Of a stretch of DNA of 54,114 nucleotides, positions 1 to 7,807 are shown one piece after another (the stretch's first letter is position 1; each line of letters opens with the position of its first letter). The stretch covers positions 1 through 54,114 of the forward strand of contig JAEWRC010000075.1 in the NCBI GenBank assembly GCA_023460175.1, given 5' to 3'. Under the pieces are notes generated by a model. It did no database searches, was not told the origin of the DNA, and saw nothing but the letters and a program-made list of their open reading frames with translations. This DNA comes from Actinomycetes bacterium (lineage in GTDB: Bacteria; Actinomycetota; Actinomycetes; Mycobacteriales; Mycobacteriaceae). The translations under genes were made by a program, and so were the position numbers.

Positions 1-1570
1 TGGCGGTGGTGGTGTTCCAGTTCGGGAACGCGATCTTGCTGCCGGGGTGGGTGGTGTAGTTCTTGCCCGCCGGTGTGGTCCAGACGATGGTGCCGTCGGG
101 GTGTTGGGTTTCGGACCATTCGGTCCAAAACGTCTTGAGCAAGTGGTGTTTTCGACACAGACAAGCCAGGTTCGACGGGTGGGTCGGCCCGCCCTGGCTG
201 TCGGGAATCGTATGGTCAAGATCGCAGCGTTCGGCAGGGGTGTGACAGCCCGGGAAGCGGCAGGTTTGGTCGCGGGCGCGGACCCAGGTGGCCAGGGCGG
301 CCGAGGGCCGGTAGCGCGGTTCGGGGGCCGCGGCCGGGGTACGCAGGGGTTTGGCGGTGGCGCCGGTGTCGAGCAGTTCGGCCAACAGGGGCGCGGGGAT
401 CACGCCGCCGCCTTGCAGGGCCGCGGTGCGTTTGCCGGAATTAGGTTGCGGTGGGGATTCTTTGGGGTTGTCGGGTTCTGCGGGTTCGGCCTCTGCAGAT
501 TTGTCGGGTGTCGTGGTGGGTCCGTCGTGCGGGATCGCGGGTGCCTTATCGCCCGTGTCGCGCTTATCGCCGGTGTCGCCCGTGTTGCCGGTGTTGCCCT
601 CATCGTCGGTGGGCTCTGCGGGCTGGCCGATTCCCTCGGTTGTCGCGGCTTCCTCGAGCTTGTGGGTGGTCTTGGCGGTGCGCCGTGCTTGGGCTTCGGC
701 CTTGGTGGCGGTGTTGGCCTGTTGGGCTTGTTGGACGGCGGTGTGGTCGGCGACGACGTGGATGACGATGTGGCCGGCGCGGGTGTCGGGGGCGGTGGTG
801 GCGGGGCATTCGGTGTTGCCGCAGCGGCAGGGCAGTCGATCGGCGCCGGTGATCAGCAGCGCCACGGCGTCGGAGCGGCGTTGCCCGGTGGTGCGGGGAT
901 CGTTCGCGCAGACGCTGGTGGCCATGGCACGTAGTCGGCGGTCGAACAGGGCGGCATCGACGTTGGTGAGGCTGCCGTACAGGGATGTGGTGCCGGTGGT
1001 GTCGTCACGTTTGCCGAACTGGACATCGCGGTTGCGGTCGGCGTCGCGGTGCTCGATGACGGCGTCGGGGTCGTGTTCGGCGAGCACGGCGTCGATGGCG
1101 TTGTCCAGGGCCTTGTCCGACAGCGACCCGAAGCGGGTGGCCTTATCGGCGAGTTCGGCGTCGATGGTGGCCAGGATGGTGGGGTCGTCGACGAGTTTGG
1201 TGCGCCAGGCGATCGTGGTCGCAGTGCGCAGGCTCAGATCACCGTTGGCCAACTTGGCCGCGGTCTTCGTTATCCGGGTCCGCAGGGCATGCGCCAGGTG
1301 CATCTGGGTGGAGGCCCGGCGGTGAGTCAGGCTCAGCGCGGCGGCGACTTCGGCGGCGACGCTGTCCCAGCCGTCGCAGGCCCACCGGTCCCGCTCATCC
1401 TCGCCATCCCCGTCGTCGTTGTTGAAGAGGCGGCGGTCCATGAGTTCGGCGATGGCGGCCAGTCGCGCGGCCGCGGCCTTGTTCTCGGCGCGGGCAAACC
1501 CGGAGATCGCGTCCACGACCCCGGTGTCGTCGGCCGAGGCCAACGAGTCCGAAGCCAGTGAGTCGCACAT
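1..1570 (-). CDS. DUF222 / HNH endonuclease-domain protein (13E12-repeat family), 3' end outside window
   Basis: Reading from an ATG at 1570, the frame stays open for 523 codons to the window edge with no stop, so the C-terminus is missing. The N-terminal half is helical and DUF222-like. The C-terminal part carries an HNH nuclease core: CRFPGC, then CDLDH, then NLACLCRKHH, which is the zinc-binding Cys plus catalytic His layout. Between them (bases about 544-600) is a low-complexity linker of GNT/GDT/GDK triplets. This architecture matches the REP13E12 family, multicopy in mycobacteria and used by phage phiRv1 as an integration site (known of the family). Cellular role is not established. An intact HNH core argues against a pseudogene, but the end cannot be checked here. 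Confidence 0.85.
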   Translation of the reverse strand, partial: MCDSLASDSLASADDTGVVDAISGFARAENKAAAARLAAIAELMDRRLFNNDDGDGEDERDRWACDGWDSVAAEVAAALSLTHRRASTQMHLAHALRTRITKTAAKLANGDLSLRTATTIAWRTKLVDDPTILATIDAELADKATRFGSLSDKALDNAIDAVLAEHDPDAVIEHRDADRNRDVQFGKRDDTTGTTSLYGSLTNVDAALFDRRLRAMATSVCANDPRTTGQRRSDAVALLITGADRLPCRCGNTECPATTAPDTRAGHIVIHVVADHTAVQQAQQANTATKAEAQARRTAKTTHKLEEAATTEGIGQPAEPTDDEGNTGNTGDTGDKRDTGDKAPAIPHDGPTTTPDKSAEAEPAEPDNPKESPPQPNSGKRTAALQGGGVIPAPLLAELLDTGATAKPLRTPAAAPEPRYRPSAALATWVRARDQTCRFPGCHTPAERCDLDHTIPDSQGGPTHPSNLACLCRKHHLLKTFWTEWSETQHPDGTIVWTTPAGKNYTTHPGSKIAFPNWNTTTA

Positions 1571-1641
1571 ACGTTCGACACTAAGTCGAACTCAGCCCCG
1601 GCGCACCACCGAAACCACCCACCTGTGGATCAAAACGACAC

Positions 1642-1680
1642 TGTGGATAACCCCAGAACTGCGCACTGGATAACCCCAGA
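1642..1680. repeat. Two 14-bp direct repeats, first overlapping a DnaA-box-like 9-mer
   Basis: TGGATAACCCCAGA occurs at 1644-1657 and again at 1667-1680, 23 bp apart start to start. The first copy begins inside TGTGGATAA (1642-1650), the exact reverse complement of the DnaA-box consensus TTATCCACA. A partial TGTGGAT lies at 1624-1630. The repeats sit between the stop of the beta-lactamase-like gene and the upstream region of the HNH gene. Function is unknown; a single box could occur by chance. Confidence 0.5.
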
Positions 1681-1681
1681 G

Positions 1682-2905
1682 TTAGCCGGACAGGTGATCG
1701 AGGACGGCGTGCGCCGCGGTGATCCGAGCCGGAATCGGGAAGTTCTTATTCGCCAGCATCGCGATGCCGATCCGTTGCTCGGGGACAAAGACCACGTACG
1801 CGCCGAAGCCGCCGGTGGAACCGGTCTTGTTGAACAACGTCGCGGTGGGCGACTGCCCCGCGGGCGCCGGGGTCACGGGCTGCGCCTCGCCGCTGACGGT
1901 GGCGGAGTTGCCCGCCAGCAGGTCATCCAGGCTGACCGGGTAGCGGTACTGTTCCCAGCCCAGTCCCTGCGTCATGGCGTCCAGCGCGAAGTGCCCGTCG
2001 TGCGTCGCCTCCACGGCCCGGCGCAGATCCGGGCCGAGGCCGGCGGGGTCCATGTTGGCCTCGACGAACTCGATCAGGTCGGCGGCGGTGGTCTTCACGC
2101 CGTAGGCCTGCGCATCGAACACGCCGGGGTTGACCCGGACCGGCTCCCCATCGCTGTCGTATCCCCAGGCGTAGTTCCCGATTTCGGATTCGGGGACGTC
2201 AATGTAGCTGTGCCGCAATCCCAATGCGGGGAACAGCTGGTCCTGCATCAACGCCGCAAAGTCCTCGTCCAGGGCCGCGGCAGTGGCGTGGCCGAGCAGA
2301 CCGATGCTCGGGTTGGAGTACTCGCGCAGCTGTCCCGGTGGCGCGGTCGGCCGCCACTGCTGGAAGTAGGAGATCATGCCGGCCTCGTCGGTGACCGTAT
2401 CCGGGAACTGCAACGGCAGCCCGCCGGCGGTGTAGGTGGCCAGGTTCAGCAGTGTCGCGGCGTCGATGGGGTCTCCGCGCAACTCCGGCACGTAGCGGCC
2501 GGGGTGGTCATCGAGCGACAACTGGCCGCGTTCCTGCGCCAGCGCAGCCAGCAACGTGGTGAAAGTTTTGCTCACCGAGCCGATTTCGAAAACCGTGTCC
2601 GCGGTGATCGGCGCGCCGGTGTCGGTGGCGGCCACGCCGTATTCGAACAGGTGTGACTGCCCGTCGACGCTGACGGCCACCGCCAGCCCGGGCACGTCGT
2701 ACTCGTCGAGCAGCGGACCGTAGGCGGCATCCACCGCCGCCGCCAGCCCGCCCACCACGGGTTCGCTGGTTTCGGGGCTGTCGCGGGACGCCGGAGCACA
2801 CCCAGTGGACAGGACCAGCAGCAGCGCGGCAGCCACCGCGGTCAGGAAGCGTCGATCAAACACCAAGACACGGTACAACTTCCGCCGGGCGCACCGCGCG
2901 CCCAC
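1682..2905 (-). CDS. Class C beta-lactamase-like serine hydrolase lipoprotein
   Basis: 407 aa if started at the GTG at 2905. All three serine beta-lactamase/penicillin-binding motifs are present: S110-V-S-K113 with the nucleophile serine, Y196-S-N198, and K360-T-G362. The text around each (FEIGSVSKTFT, EYSNPSIGL, FNKTGSTGG) is strikingly AmpC-like. The N-terminus has a basic stretch, a hydrophobic run and a lipobox LSTGC with Cys36, so the product is probably a membrane-anchored lipoprotein outside the cytoplasmic membrane. A later GTG at 2863 gives a more typical 22-residue lipoprotein signal and may be the true start; neither start has a convincing ribosome site. Beta-lactamase, DD-peptidase or esterase activity cannot be separated from sequence alone. 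It lies 11 bp downstream of the hemophore-like gene. Confidence 0.85.
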   Translation of the reverse strand: MGARCARRKLYRVLVFDRRFLTAVAAALLLVLSTGCAPASRDSPETSEPVVGGLAAAVDAAYGPLLDEYDVPGLAVAVSVDGQSHLFEYGVAATDTGAPITADTVFEIGSVSKTFTTLLAALAQERGQLSLDDHPGRYVPELRGDPIDAATLLNLATYTAGGLPLQFPDTVTDEAGMISYFQQWRPTAPPGQLREYSNPSIGLLGHATAAALDEDFAALMQDQLFPALGLRHSYIDVPESEIGNYAWGYDSDGEPVRVNPGVFDAQAYGVKTTAADLIEFVEANMDPAGLGPDLRRAVEATHDGHFALDAMTQGLGWEQYRYPVSLDDLLAGNSATVSGEAQPVTPAPAGQSPTATLFNKTGSTGGFGAYVVFVPEQRIGIAMLANKNFPIPARITAAHAVLDHLSG

Positions 2906-2916
2906 CGGAGCTCAGC

Positions 2917-3303
2917 TCACCCGGCCTGGAACTCGTTGAACGCCTCGATGAAATCGCTCGGGATTCCCGCGGAGCCGCAGCGGTTCTGCAGATCCACCAG
3001 CGGGGCGGTGATGTTCTTCAGCTCCATGTACTCCCCCGGGTTGGCGGTGAAGTACGCCCGCACCGTCTCGCGGGCCTGCTCCCGCGGTTGCGTGCGGGCG
3101 GTGCTCAGCGCCTGGTCGGCGCCGGGATGACCGGCCAGGTACTGACTGGCGGCGCCCGACACCGAACTGATGGTGCCGGCCGCCTCGCTCACCATGCACG
3201 GGGCCGCGTTGGCCACCGGGGCGGCGAAGCCAGCCAGCGCCAGGCCGGCTATCGCGCAGCCGGTCAACGTCGCGCGGCGCACGGTACTACGGGTTGCATT
3301 CAT
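2917..3303 (-). CDS. Secreted hemophore-related (Rv0203-like) protein
   Basis: 128 aa starting at an ATG with AAGGA seven bases upstream; that site, rather than the longer open frame to 3363, decides the start. Residues 1-34 form a Sec signal peptide ending in ANAAP. The mature part is a small helical domain with two cysteines (in APCMVSEA near the start and NRCGSAG near the end) and the pattern YLAGHPGAD..YFTANP..L, which I recognise from the mycobacterial haem-binding MHB/hemophore family. Family members bind haem outside the cell and help in haem-iron uptake; whether this one binds haem is inferred. No MmpL partner is next to it. Confidence 0.75.
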   Translation of the reverse strand: MNATRSTVRRATLTGCAIAGLALAGFAAPVANAAPCMVSEAAGTISSVSGAASQYLAGHPGADQALSTARTQPREQARETVRAYFTANPGEYMELKNITAPLVDLQNRCGSAGIPSDFIEAFNEFQAG

Positions 3304-3366
3304 GTCTGTTCCTTCGGTCGCGGATTGCGATGTTCTTACCCCCGACCGAAATTCGCGAAACACCGC

Positions 3367-3909
3367 TCACTTGGGCAGACAGTCGGCGGTCGTGACGATG
3401 TCGGCGCCCATGTTGTTCTCCATCATCTTCAGGGCCGCCGCACCGAGGTCCGGGTCGATGTGGGCGACACCGTCGCGCGGCACGATCACCTCGAAATGGC
3501 GCACGTAGGCGTCGAGCGCGCTGTAGAGCACGCACTGTTCGGTGACCTGCCCCACGAAGATCAGTCGTTTGGCCCCCAGCCGGGACAGCAGGTACTCCAG
3601 CGCGGTGGCGTAGAAGACGCTGTGGCGGACCTTGGTCAGGAAGCGGCTGTCCGGCCGCGGCACCACCGGTTCGACCAGGTCGGGCCGGGCGCCGTCGAGC
3701 GCGGCGCGGACGATGTCGCTGGGCTGGGCGGTGAAGTCGCCGTAGTTGTCGTTGACGTAGATCAGGTCGACGTCGTCGCGTCCCATCGCCGCGTCGATCA
3801 GCCCGGCCACCGGTTCGACGATCTCGGCGACGTTCGGTATCAGCAGATCGGCGTCGGGATGCCGGTAGGCGTTCATCATGTCGATCACCAGAACCGCGGT
3901 ATCGGTCAT
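3367..3909 (-). CDS. Cysteine hydrolase, isochorismatase-like
   Basis: 180 aa. The isochorismatase-superfamily triad is visible: Asp10 in VIDMMNAY, Lys93 in LTKVRHS, and nucleophile Cys126 in TEQCVLYSA. A cis-peptide VGQVTE motif precedes the cysteine, as usual. Members hydrolyse amides such as nicotinamide or N-carbamoyl compounds, or isochorismate; the substrate here is not predictable. The ATG at 3909 was chosen because AAAGG lies 9 bases upstream; an in-frame ATG at 3918 abuts that site too closely. The gene diverges from the small gene at 3981, and the 71-bp gap holds an inverted repeat and a SigF-like promoter. Confidence 0.8.
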   Translation of the reverse strand: MTDTAVLVIDMMNAYRHPDADLLIPNVAEIVEPVAGLIDAAMGRDDVDLIYVNDNYGDFTAQPSDIVRAALDGARPDLVEPVVPRPDSRFLTKVRHSVFYATALEYLLSRLGAKRLIFVGQVTEQCVLYSALDAYVRHFEVIVPRDGVAHIDPDLGAAALKMMENNMGADIVTTADCLPK

Positions 3910-3945
3910 GGCCACCATCCTTTCTCGCCCGGCGCGCGGGCACCG

Positions 3946-3971
3946 GTTACATACCCGCTTGCGGCGGGTAA
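3946..3971 (+). promoter_or_regulatory. SigF-like promoter overlapping a 7-bp inverted repeat
   Basis: GTTA at 3946-3949, a 16-base spacer and GGGTAA at 3966-3971 resemble the mycobacterial SigF consensus (GTTT, N15-17, GGGTAT). The predicted start of transcription would be almost at the GTG of the small gene (3981). The same DNA holds a perfect inverted repeat, TACCCGC (3952-3958) and GCGGGTA (3964-3970), with a 5-base loop, which could instead be an operator for the divergent gene pair. Confidence 0.4.
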
Positions 3972-3980
3972 CCCGCGCTC

Positions 3981-4193
3981 GTGTCCGAGTATCCCGAGGT
4001 CGAACTCGTCGCACCGACCGAAATCGTCAAAGGCGACATCATCGAGGATCCCGCGCGCCGACGCTGGCTGACCGTCCACGAAATCAAGATGCTCACCGAC
4101 GCGGTTGACGGAGCCTATAGCTTCTATGGCAACGGCCCGGACGACCGCGTCACCTATGAGGGCTCTGAACTGGTCAAACGACAACGACGATAG
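3981..4193 (+). CDS. Small conserved hypothetical protein (70 aa)
   Basis: 70 aa, acidic at the start and ending in the basic KRQRR. GTG start; no clear Shine-Dalgarno site, consistent with a very short leader from the SigF-like promoter just upstream. The sequence (VELVAPTEIVKGD, then WLTVHEIKML, then SFYGNGPDDRVTYEGSELV) looks like a real small globular protein. I do not recognise a named family. It is followed by the HAD-GH65 pair, whose exact start is unclear and may overlap it. Function unknown. Confidence 0.65.
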   Translation: MSEYPEVELVAPTEIVKGDIIEDPARRRWLTVHEIKMLTDAVDGAYSFYGNGPDDRVTYEGSELVKRQRR

Positions 4194-4965
4194 GCGAATC
4201 ACCATCCCGAACCACGAACCCCCGGCAAGGTTGGCACCGCTGGGTCTCCCGCGCCGGGTCGGCGCCTGCCTGTTCGACCTCGACGGTGTCCTGACCGACA
4301 CCGCCAGCGTGCACCGCCACGCCTGGAAAACGATGTTCGACGCCTTCCTGGCCGCGACGGACCCGGCGCAACGCCCCTTCGACGACGACGACTACCGCGC
4401 CTACGTGGACGGCAAGACCCGGGATCTGGGCGTGCTCAGTTTCCTGACCAGCCGCGGAATCGAACTGCCCGACGGCGGCGCCGAGGACGGTCCGGACGCG
4501 GCGACCGTCCACGGTCTGGCGAACCGCAAGAACGCCGCCTTCCAGCAGTTGCTGCACACCGACGGGGTGACCGTCTTCGAGGGGTCGCGCCGCTACCTGC
4601 AGGTGGTGCGCGACGCCGGGGTCGCCATCGGGGTGGTGTCGTCGAGCGCCAACGCCGCCGACGTGCTCGACCTCGCCGGCCTGACGCCGTTCGTCGACTG
4701 CCGGGTCGACGGCGTGACCATCCGCACCGAGGGCATGCCGGGCAAACCCGCGCCCGATTCGTTCCTGCGTGCCGCCGAGATCCTCGGGGTCACCGCCGAC
4801 GAGGCCGCGGTCTTCGAGGACGCCATCGCCGGCGTGCAGGCGGGCCGCGCGGGACAGTTCGCCGTGGTGGTGGGCGTGGACCGAGTGGGCGACCCGGACG
4901 CGTTGCGGGAGCACGGCGCCGACCTGGTGGTCGCCGACCTCGACGAATTGCTGGCGCCGTGCTGA
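4156..4965 (+). CDS. Beta-phosphoglucomutase-family HAD hydrolase (Rv3400-like)
   Basis: HAD-superfamily motifs are complete: FDLDGV with the nucleophile Asp and DTASVH following, VVSSSAN for motif II, GKPAPDSF lysine for motif III, and AAVFEDAIAGV acidic motif IV. This is the beta-phosphoglucomutase subfamily, which interconverts beta-glucose 1-phosphate and glucose 6-phosphate. It overlaps the GH65 gene by 7 bp, the same pairing as Rv3400-Rv3401 of M. tuberculosis, so it probably converts the sugar phosphate released by the phosphorylase. The start is uncertain: the frame is open from TTG 4105, with ATGs at 4126 and 4156 and a TTG at 4231 that would avoid overlap with the small upstream gene. 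None has a strong ribosome site. Confidence 0.85.
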   Translation: MRALNWSNDNDDRRITIPNHEPPARLAPLGLPRRVGACLFDLDGVLTDTASVHRHAWKTMFDAFLAATDPAQRPFDDDDYRAYVDGKTRDLGVLSFLTSRGIELPDGGAEDGPDAATVHGLANRKNAAFQQLLHTDGVTVFEGSRRYLQVVRDAGVAIGVVSSSANAADVLDLAGLTPFVDCRVDGVTIRTEGMPGKPAPDSFLRAAEILGVTADEAAVFEDAIAGVQAGRAGQFAVVVGVDRVGDPDALREHGADLVVADLDELLAPC

Positions 4966-7313
4966 GCGCCGACGACAGGTTCCCGGTCGAACCGTGGCAG
5001 CTGCGCGAGACCAGCCTCGACCTCGACGTGCTCGCCCGCTCCGAGTCGCTGTTCGCACTGTCCAACGGGCACATCGGATTACGTGCCAACCTCGACGAGG
5101 GTGAGCCGTACGCGTTGCCCGGCACCTACCTGAACTCCTTCGTGGAGGAGCGGCCGCTGCCCTACGCCGAGGCCGGCTACGGTTATCCCGAGATCGGCCA
5201 GTCCATCATCGACGTCACCAACGGCAAGGTGATCCGCCTGCTGGTCGACGACGAACCCTTCGACCTCCGCTACGGCGAATTGCTCGAGCACGAGCGCACG
5301 CTCGACCTGCGCGCGGGCACCCTGACCCGGGTCGCGCGGTGGCGCTCGCCGGCCGAGAAAAACATCGCCGTGAAATCCACCCGGTTGGTGTCGCTGGTGC
5401 ACCGCAGCGTCGCCGCCATCGAGTACATCGTCGAGGCCGTCGACGAATTCACGCTCGTCACAGTGCAATCGGAGCTGGTGGCCAACGAGGACCAACCCGA
5501 CCCGTCGGCAGACCCGCGGGTAGCGGCCGTGTTACGGCATCCGCTGGAATCGATCGAGCACGAGGGTTCGGGCCAGGAGGCGGTGCTGGTGCACCGCACC
5601 CGGGCCAGCAACCTGACCATGGGCGCCGCCATGGACCACCTGATCGAGGTGCCCGGCCGCGTCGAGGTATCCACCGAGACCAGCCCGGATCTCGCGCGCA
5701 CCACCGTGATCTGCGGGCTGCGCCCCGGCCAGCAGTTGCGGATCGTGAAGTTCCTGGCCTACGGCTGGTCGAGCCTGCGGTCCCGGCCGGCGCTGCGCAG
5801 CCAGATCGCCGCGGCCATCTCCGCGGCCCGCTACACCGGCTGGGAGGGCCTGGTCAAGGAGCAGCGCGCCTACCTCGATGACTTCTGGGACAGCGCCGAC
5901 GTCGAGGTCGAGGGCGACCCCGACTTGCAGCAGGCCGTGCGCTTCGGGCTGTTCCACGTGCTGCAGGCCAGTGCCCGCGCCGAGCGGCGCGCCATCCCGG
6001 GCAAGGGGCTGACCGGCACCGGTTACGACGGGCATGCGTTCTGGGACAGCGAGGGTTTCGTGCTTCCGGTGCTGACCTACACCGCCCCGGACGCGGCCGC
6101 GGACGCGTTGCGGTGGCGCGCTTCGACGTTGGAGCTGGCCAAGGAACGCGCGGCCGAACTCGACCTCACCGGGGCGGCCTTCCCGTGGCGGACGATTCGC
6201 GGCGAAGAGTGTTCGGCGTACTGGCCGGCGGGCACGGCGGCCTGGCACATCAACGCCGCCGTGGCGATGGCGTTCGAGCGCTACCGGGTGGTCACCGGCG
6301 ACGATTCGCTGGAGACCGAATGCGGGGTGGCGGTGCTGGTCGAGACGGCGCGGCTGTGGAATTCGCTGGGCCACCACGACCGACACGGGGTATGGCACCT
6401 CGACGGGGTCACCGGCCCCGACGAGTACACCGCGGTGGTCAACGACAACCTGTTCACCAATCTGATGGCGGCCCAGAATCTCGAGGCCGCCGCCGGCGCG
6501 TGCAAACGCCATCCGCAGACGGCCGCCGAGTTGGGCGTCACCGACGGGGAGATCGCCAGCTGGCGCGCCGCGGCCAAGGCGGTCCACATTCCCTATGACG
6601 ACGAACTCGGGGTGCATGAGCAGCATGCGGGGTTCACCCGGCTGCGCGAGTGGAACTTCAACGGCGGCAGCGACTATCCCCTGCTGCTGCATCAGCCCTA
6701 CGTGCGGCTGTATCCGTCGCAGGTCATCAAGCAGGCCGACCTGGTCCTGGCGATGCACTGGCTGGGCCACCTGTTCACCGACGAGGAGAAGGCCCGCAAC
6801 GTCGACTACTACGAGAAGCGCACCACCCGGGACTCGTCGCTGTCGGCGTGCACCCAGGCGGTGATGTGCGCCGAGGTGGGGCACCTGGAACTGGCCCACG
6901 CCTACGCCACCGAGGCAGCGCTGATCGACCTGCGAGATCTGCACCGCAACACCGGCGATGGGCTGCACATGGCCTCGTTGGCCGGCGCCTGGACCGCGCT
7001 GGTCGACGGCTTCGGCGGCCTGCGCGACGACGAGGGCATGGTGACGTTCAAACCCGCACTGCCGAAACGTATCTCGCGGCTGGCGTTCCGATTGCGTTGG
7101 CGTGGTTTCCGATTGACCGTCGACATCGACCACGAGAACACCACCTACACGCTGCGCGACGGCCCCGACGGCCGGATGCGCATCCGGCACTGCGAGCAGG
7201 AGCTGGAGCTGACCACCACCGCGCCCGTGACGGTGCCGGTGCAACGGCGCGAACCGCTGCTCCCGCAGCCCACGCAACCCCCGGGGTGCGCGCCCATCTT
7301 CCTGCGCGACTGA
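4959..7313 (+). CDS. Glycoside hydrolase family 65 protein, probable disaccharide phosphorylase (Rv3401-like)
   Basis: 784 aa, the usual GH65 length. An N-terminal beta-sandwich domain (residues about 10-270, starting FPVEPWQLRETSLDLD) is followed by an alpha6/alpha6 barrel. The barrel includes GYDGHAFWDSEGF, FPWRTIRGEE and, near residues 485-490, TGPDEYT, which carries the catalytic Glu (general acid). It also has KQADLVL and RDSSLS, typical of the phosphate-binding side of maltose, trehalose or kojibiose phosphorylases. Enzymes of this group cleave an alpha-glucoside with phosphate to beta-glucose 1-phosphate, which the coupled HAD enzyme can use. The GTG start overlaps the HAD stop. Which disaccharide is used cannot be told. 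A strong hairpin follows the stop. Confidence 0.9.
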   Translation: MLSADDRFPVEPWQLRETSLDLDVLARSESLFALSNGHIGLRANLDEGEPYALPGTYLNSFVEERPLPYAEAGYGYPEIGQSIIDVTNGKVIRLLVDDEPFDLRYGELLEHERTLDLRAGTLTRVARWRSPAEKNIAVKSTRLVSLVHRSVAAIEYIVEAVDEFTLVTVQSELVANEDQPDPSADPRVAAVLRHPLESIEHEGSGQEAVLVHRTRASNLTMGAAMDHLIEVPGRVEVSTETSPDLARTTVICGLRPGQQLRIVKFLAYGWSSLRSRPALRSQIAAAISAARYTGWEGLVKEQRAYLDDFWDSADVEVEGDPDLQQAVRFGLFHVLQASARAERRAIPGKGLTGTGYDGHAFWDSEGFVLPVLTYTAPDAAADALRWRASTLELAKERAAELDLTGAAFPWRTIRGEECSAYWPAGTAAWHINAAVAMAFERYRVVTGDDSLETECGVAVLVETARLWNSLGHHDRHGVWHLDGVTGPDEYTAVVNDNLFTNLMAAQNLEAAAGACKRHPQTAAELGVTDGEIASWRAAAKAVHIPYDDELGVHEQHAGFTRLREWNFNGGSDYPLLLHQPYVRLYPSQVIKQADLVLAMHWLGHLFTDEEKARNVDYYEKRTTRDSSLSACTQAVMCAEVGHLELAHAYATEAALIDLRDLHRNTGDGLHMASLAGAWTALVDGFGGLRDDEGMVTFKPALPKRISRLAFRLRWRGFRLTVDIDHENTTYTLRDGPDGRMRIRHCEQELELTTTAPVTVPVQRREPLLPQPTQPPGCAPIFLRD

Positions 7314-7347
7314 CACCGCCGACTGACACCGCCGACGTGGGCAGCAC

Positions 7348-7376
7348 CACACCGCCGGATTGCCGGCGGTGTGTTT
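7348..7376 (+). terminator. Intrinsic terminator after the GH65 gene
   Basis: Perfect 11-bp stem CACACCGCCGG (7348-7358) with CCGGCGGTGTG (7363-7373), loop ATTG, followed by TTT. It lies 35 bp past the GH65 stop. Its right edge shares bases with a possible GTTT -35 box of the next gene. Confidence 0.7.
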
Positions 7377-7398
7377 GGCGCGCGCCGTGGCCGGGAAA
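7373..7398 (+). promoter_or_regulatory. Weak SigF-like promoter upstream of the first CsbD gene
   Basis: GTTT (7373-7376), 16-base spacer, GGGAAA (7393-7398). Spacing and -35 fit SigF; the -10 departs from GGGTAT at one key base. It is included because the next promoter in the cluster is a much better match. Confidence 0.3.
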
Positions 7399-7467
7399 TC
7401 CCCACCGCATCGGGGATCCTCCCCACACGCCCTCGGGCGTATATGTCTACACCGAGAGGAAATCGGC

Positions 7468-7707
7468 ATGGCTGATAGCAACAGCGGGCCCGCGGAAGGC
7501 GTCAAGGGCGTCGTCGAAGGCGTCAAGGGCAAGGCCAAGGAGGCCATCGGCGCGATGACCGGCCGCGACGACCTCCAGCGCGAAGGCAAGGCCCAGCAGG
7601 ACAAGGCCGAGGCCCAGCGCGAAGTCGCGCAGAAGGAGGCCGAGGCCGAGAGCGCCCGGGCCGCCGCGAAGGCCAACGAGGCGCGCGAGAAGGCCGAGCA
7701 GGAGTAG
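7468..7707 (+). CDS. CsbD-family small stress protein, copy 1
   Basis: 79 aa, highly charged, with CsbD-like repeats of (E)GVKGKAKEAIG, then a Lys/Glu/Ala-rich helical tail (QQDKAEAQREVAQKEAEAESARAAAK) that should be intrinsically disordered or coiled. The ATG at 7468 is preceded by AGAGGA at a 7-base gap. CsbD proteins are general-stress genes in many bacteria (SigB-controlled in Bacillus); biochemical role unknown. A close paralogue lies at 10830. The two copies share the start MAD.(N)SGP.EG.KGVV and the block TGRDDL..EGKAQQDKA.AQR.VA, so they arose by duplication. Confidence 0.85.
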   Translation: MADSNSGPAEGVKGVVEGVKGKAKEAIGAMTGRDDLQREGKAQQDKAEAQREVAQKEAEAESARAAAKANEAREKAEQE

Positions 7708-7729
7708 CTCGGTACCGCCGGCTCTGTGC

Positions 7730-7760
7730 GAGGGCCCGCTCCCAGGTGGGGGCGGGCCTC
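7730..7760 (+). terminator. Hairpin after CsbD copy 1
   Basis: GAGGGCCCGC (7730-7739) pairs with GCGGGCCTC (7752-7760) with one bulged G and a 12-base loop. No T-run follows, so it may be an imperfect terminator. Confidence 0.45.
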
Positions 7761-7770
7761 GGCGCGCCCG

Positions 7771-7797
7771 GGTTTCCCAAAACCGTCGCGGGGGTAG
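7771..7797 (+). promoter_or_regulatory. Strong SigF-like promoter for the FMN reductase-UsfY operon
   Basis: GGTTT (7771-7775), 16-base spacer, GGGTAG (7792-7797); the SigF consensus is GGTTT, N15-17, GGGTAT. Transcription would begin about 4-6 bases before the ATG at 7808, giving a nearly leaderless mRNA, consistent with the absence of a Shine-Dalgarno site there. Confidence 0.6.
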
Positions 7798-7807
7798 TCG
7801 AGGGACC

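Noticed and set aside
47..1561. Long plus-strand open frames opposite the HNH gene
   Set aside because: They are Gly/Arg-rich shadows; the minus strand has a full DUF222/HNH protein with real motifs.
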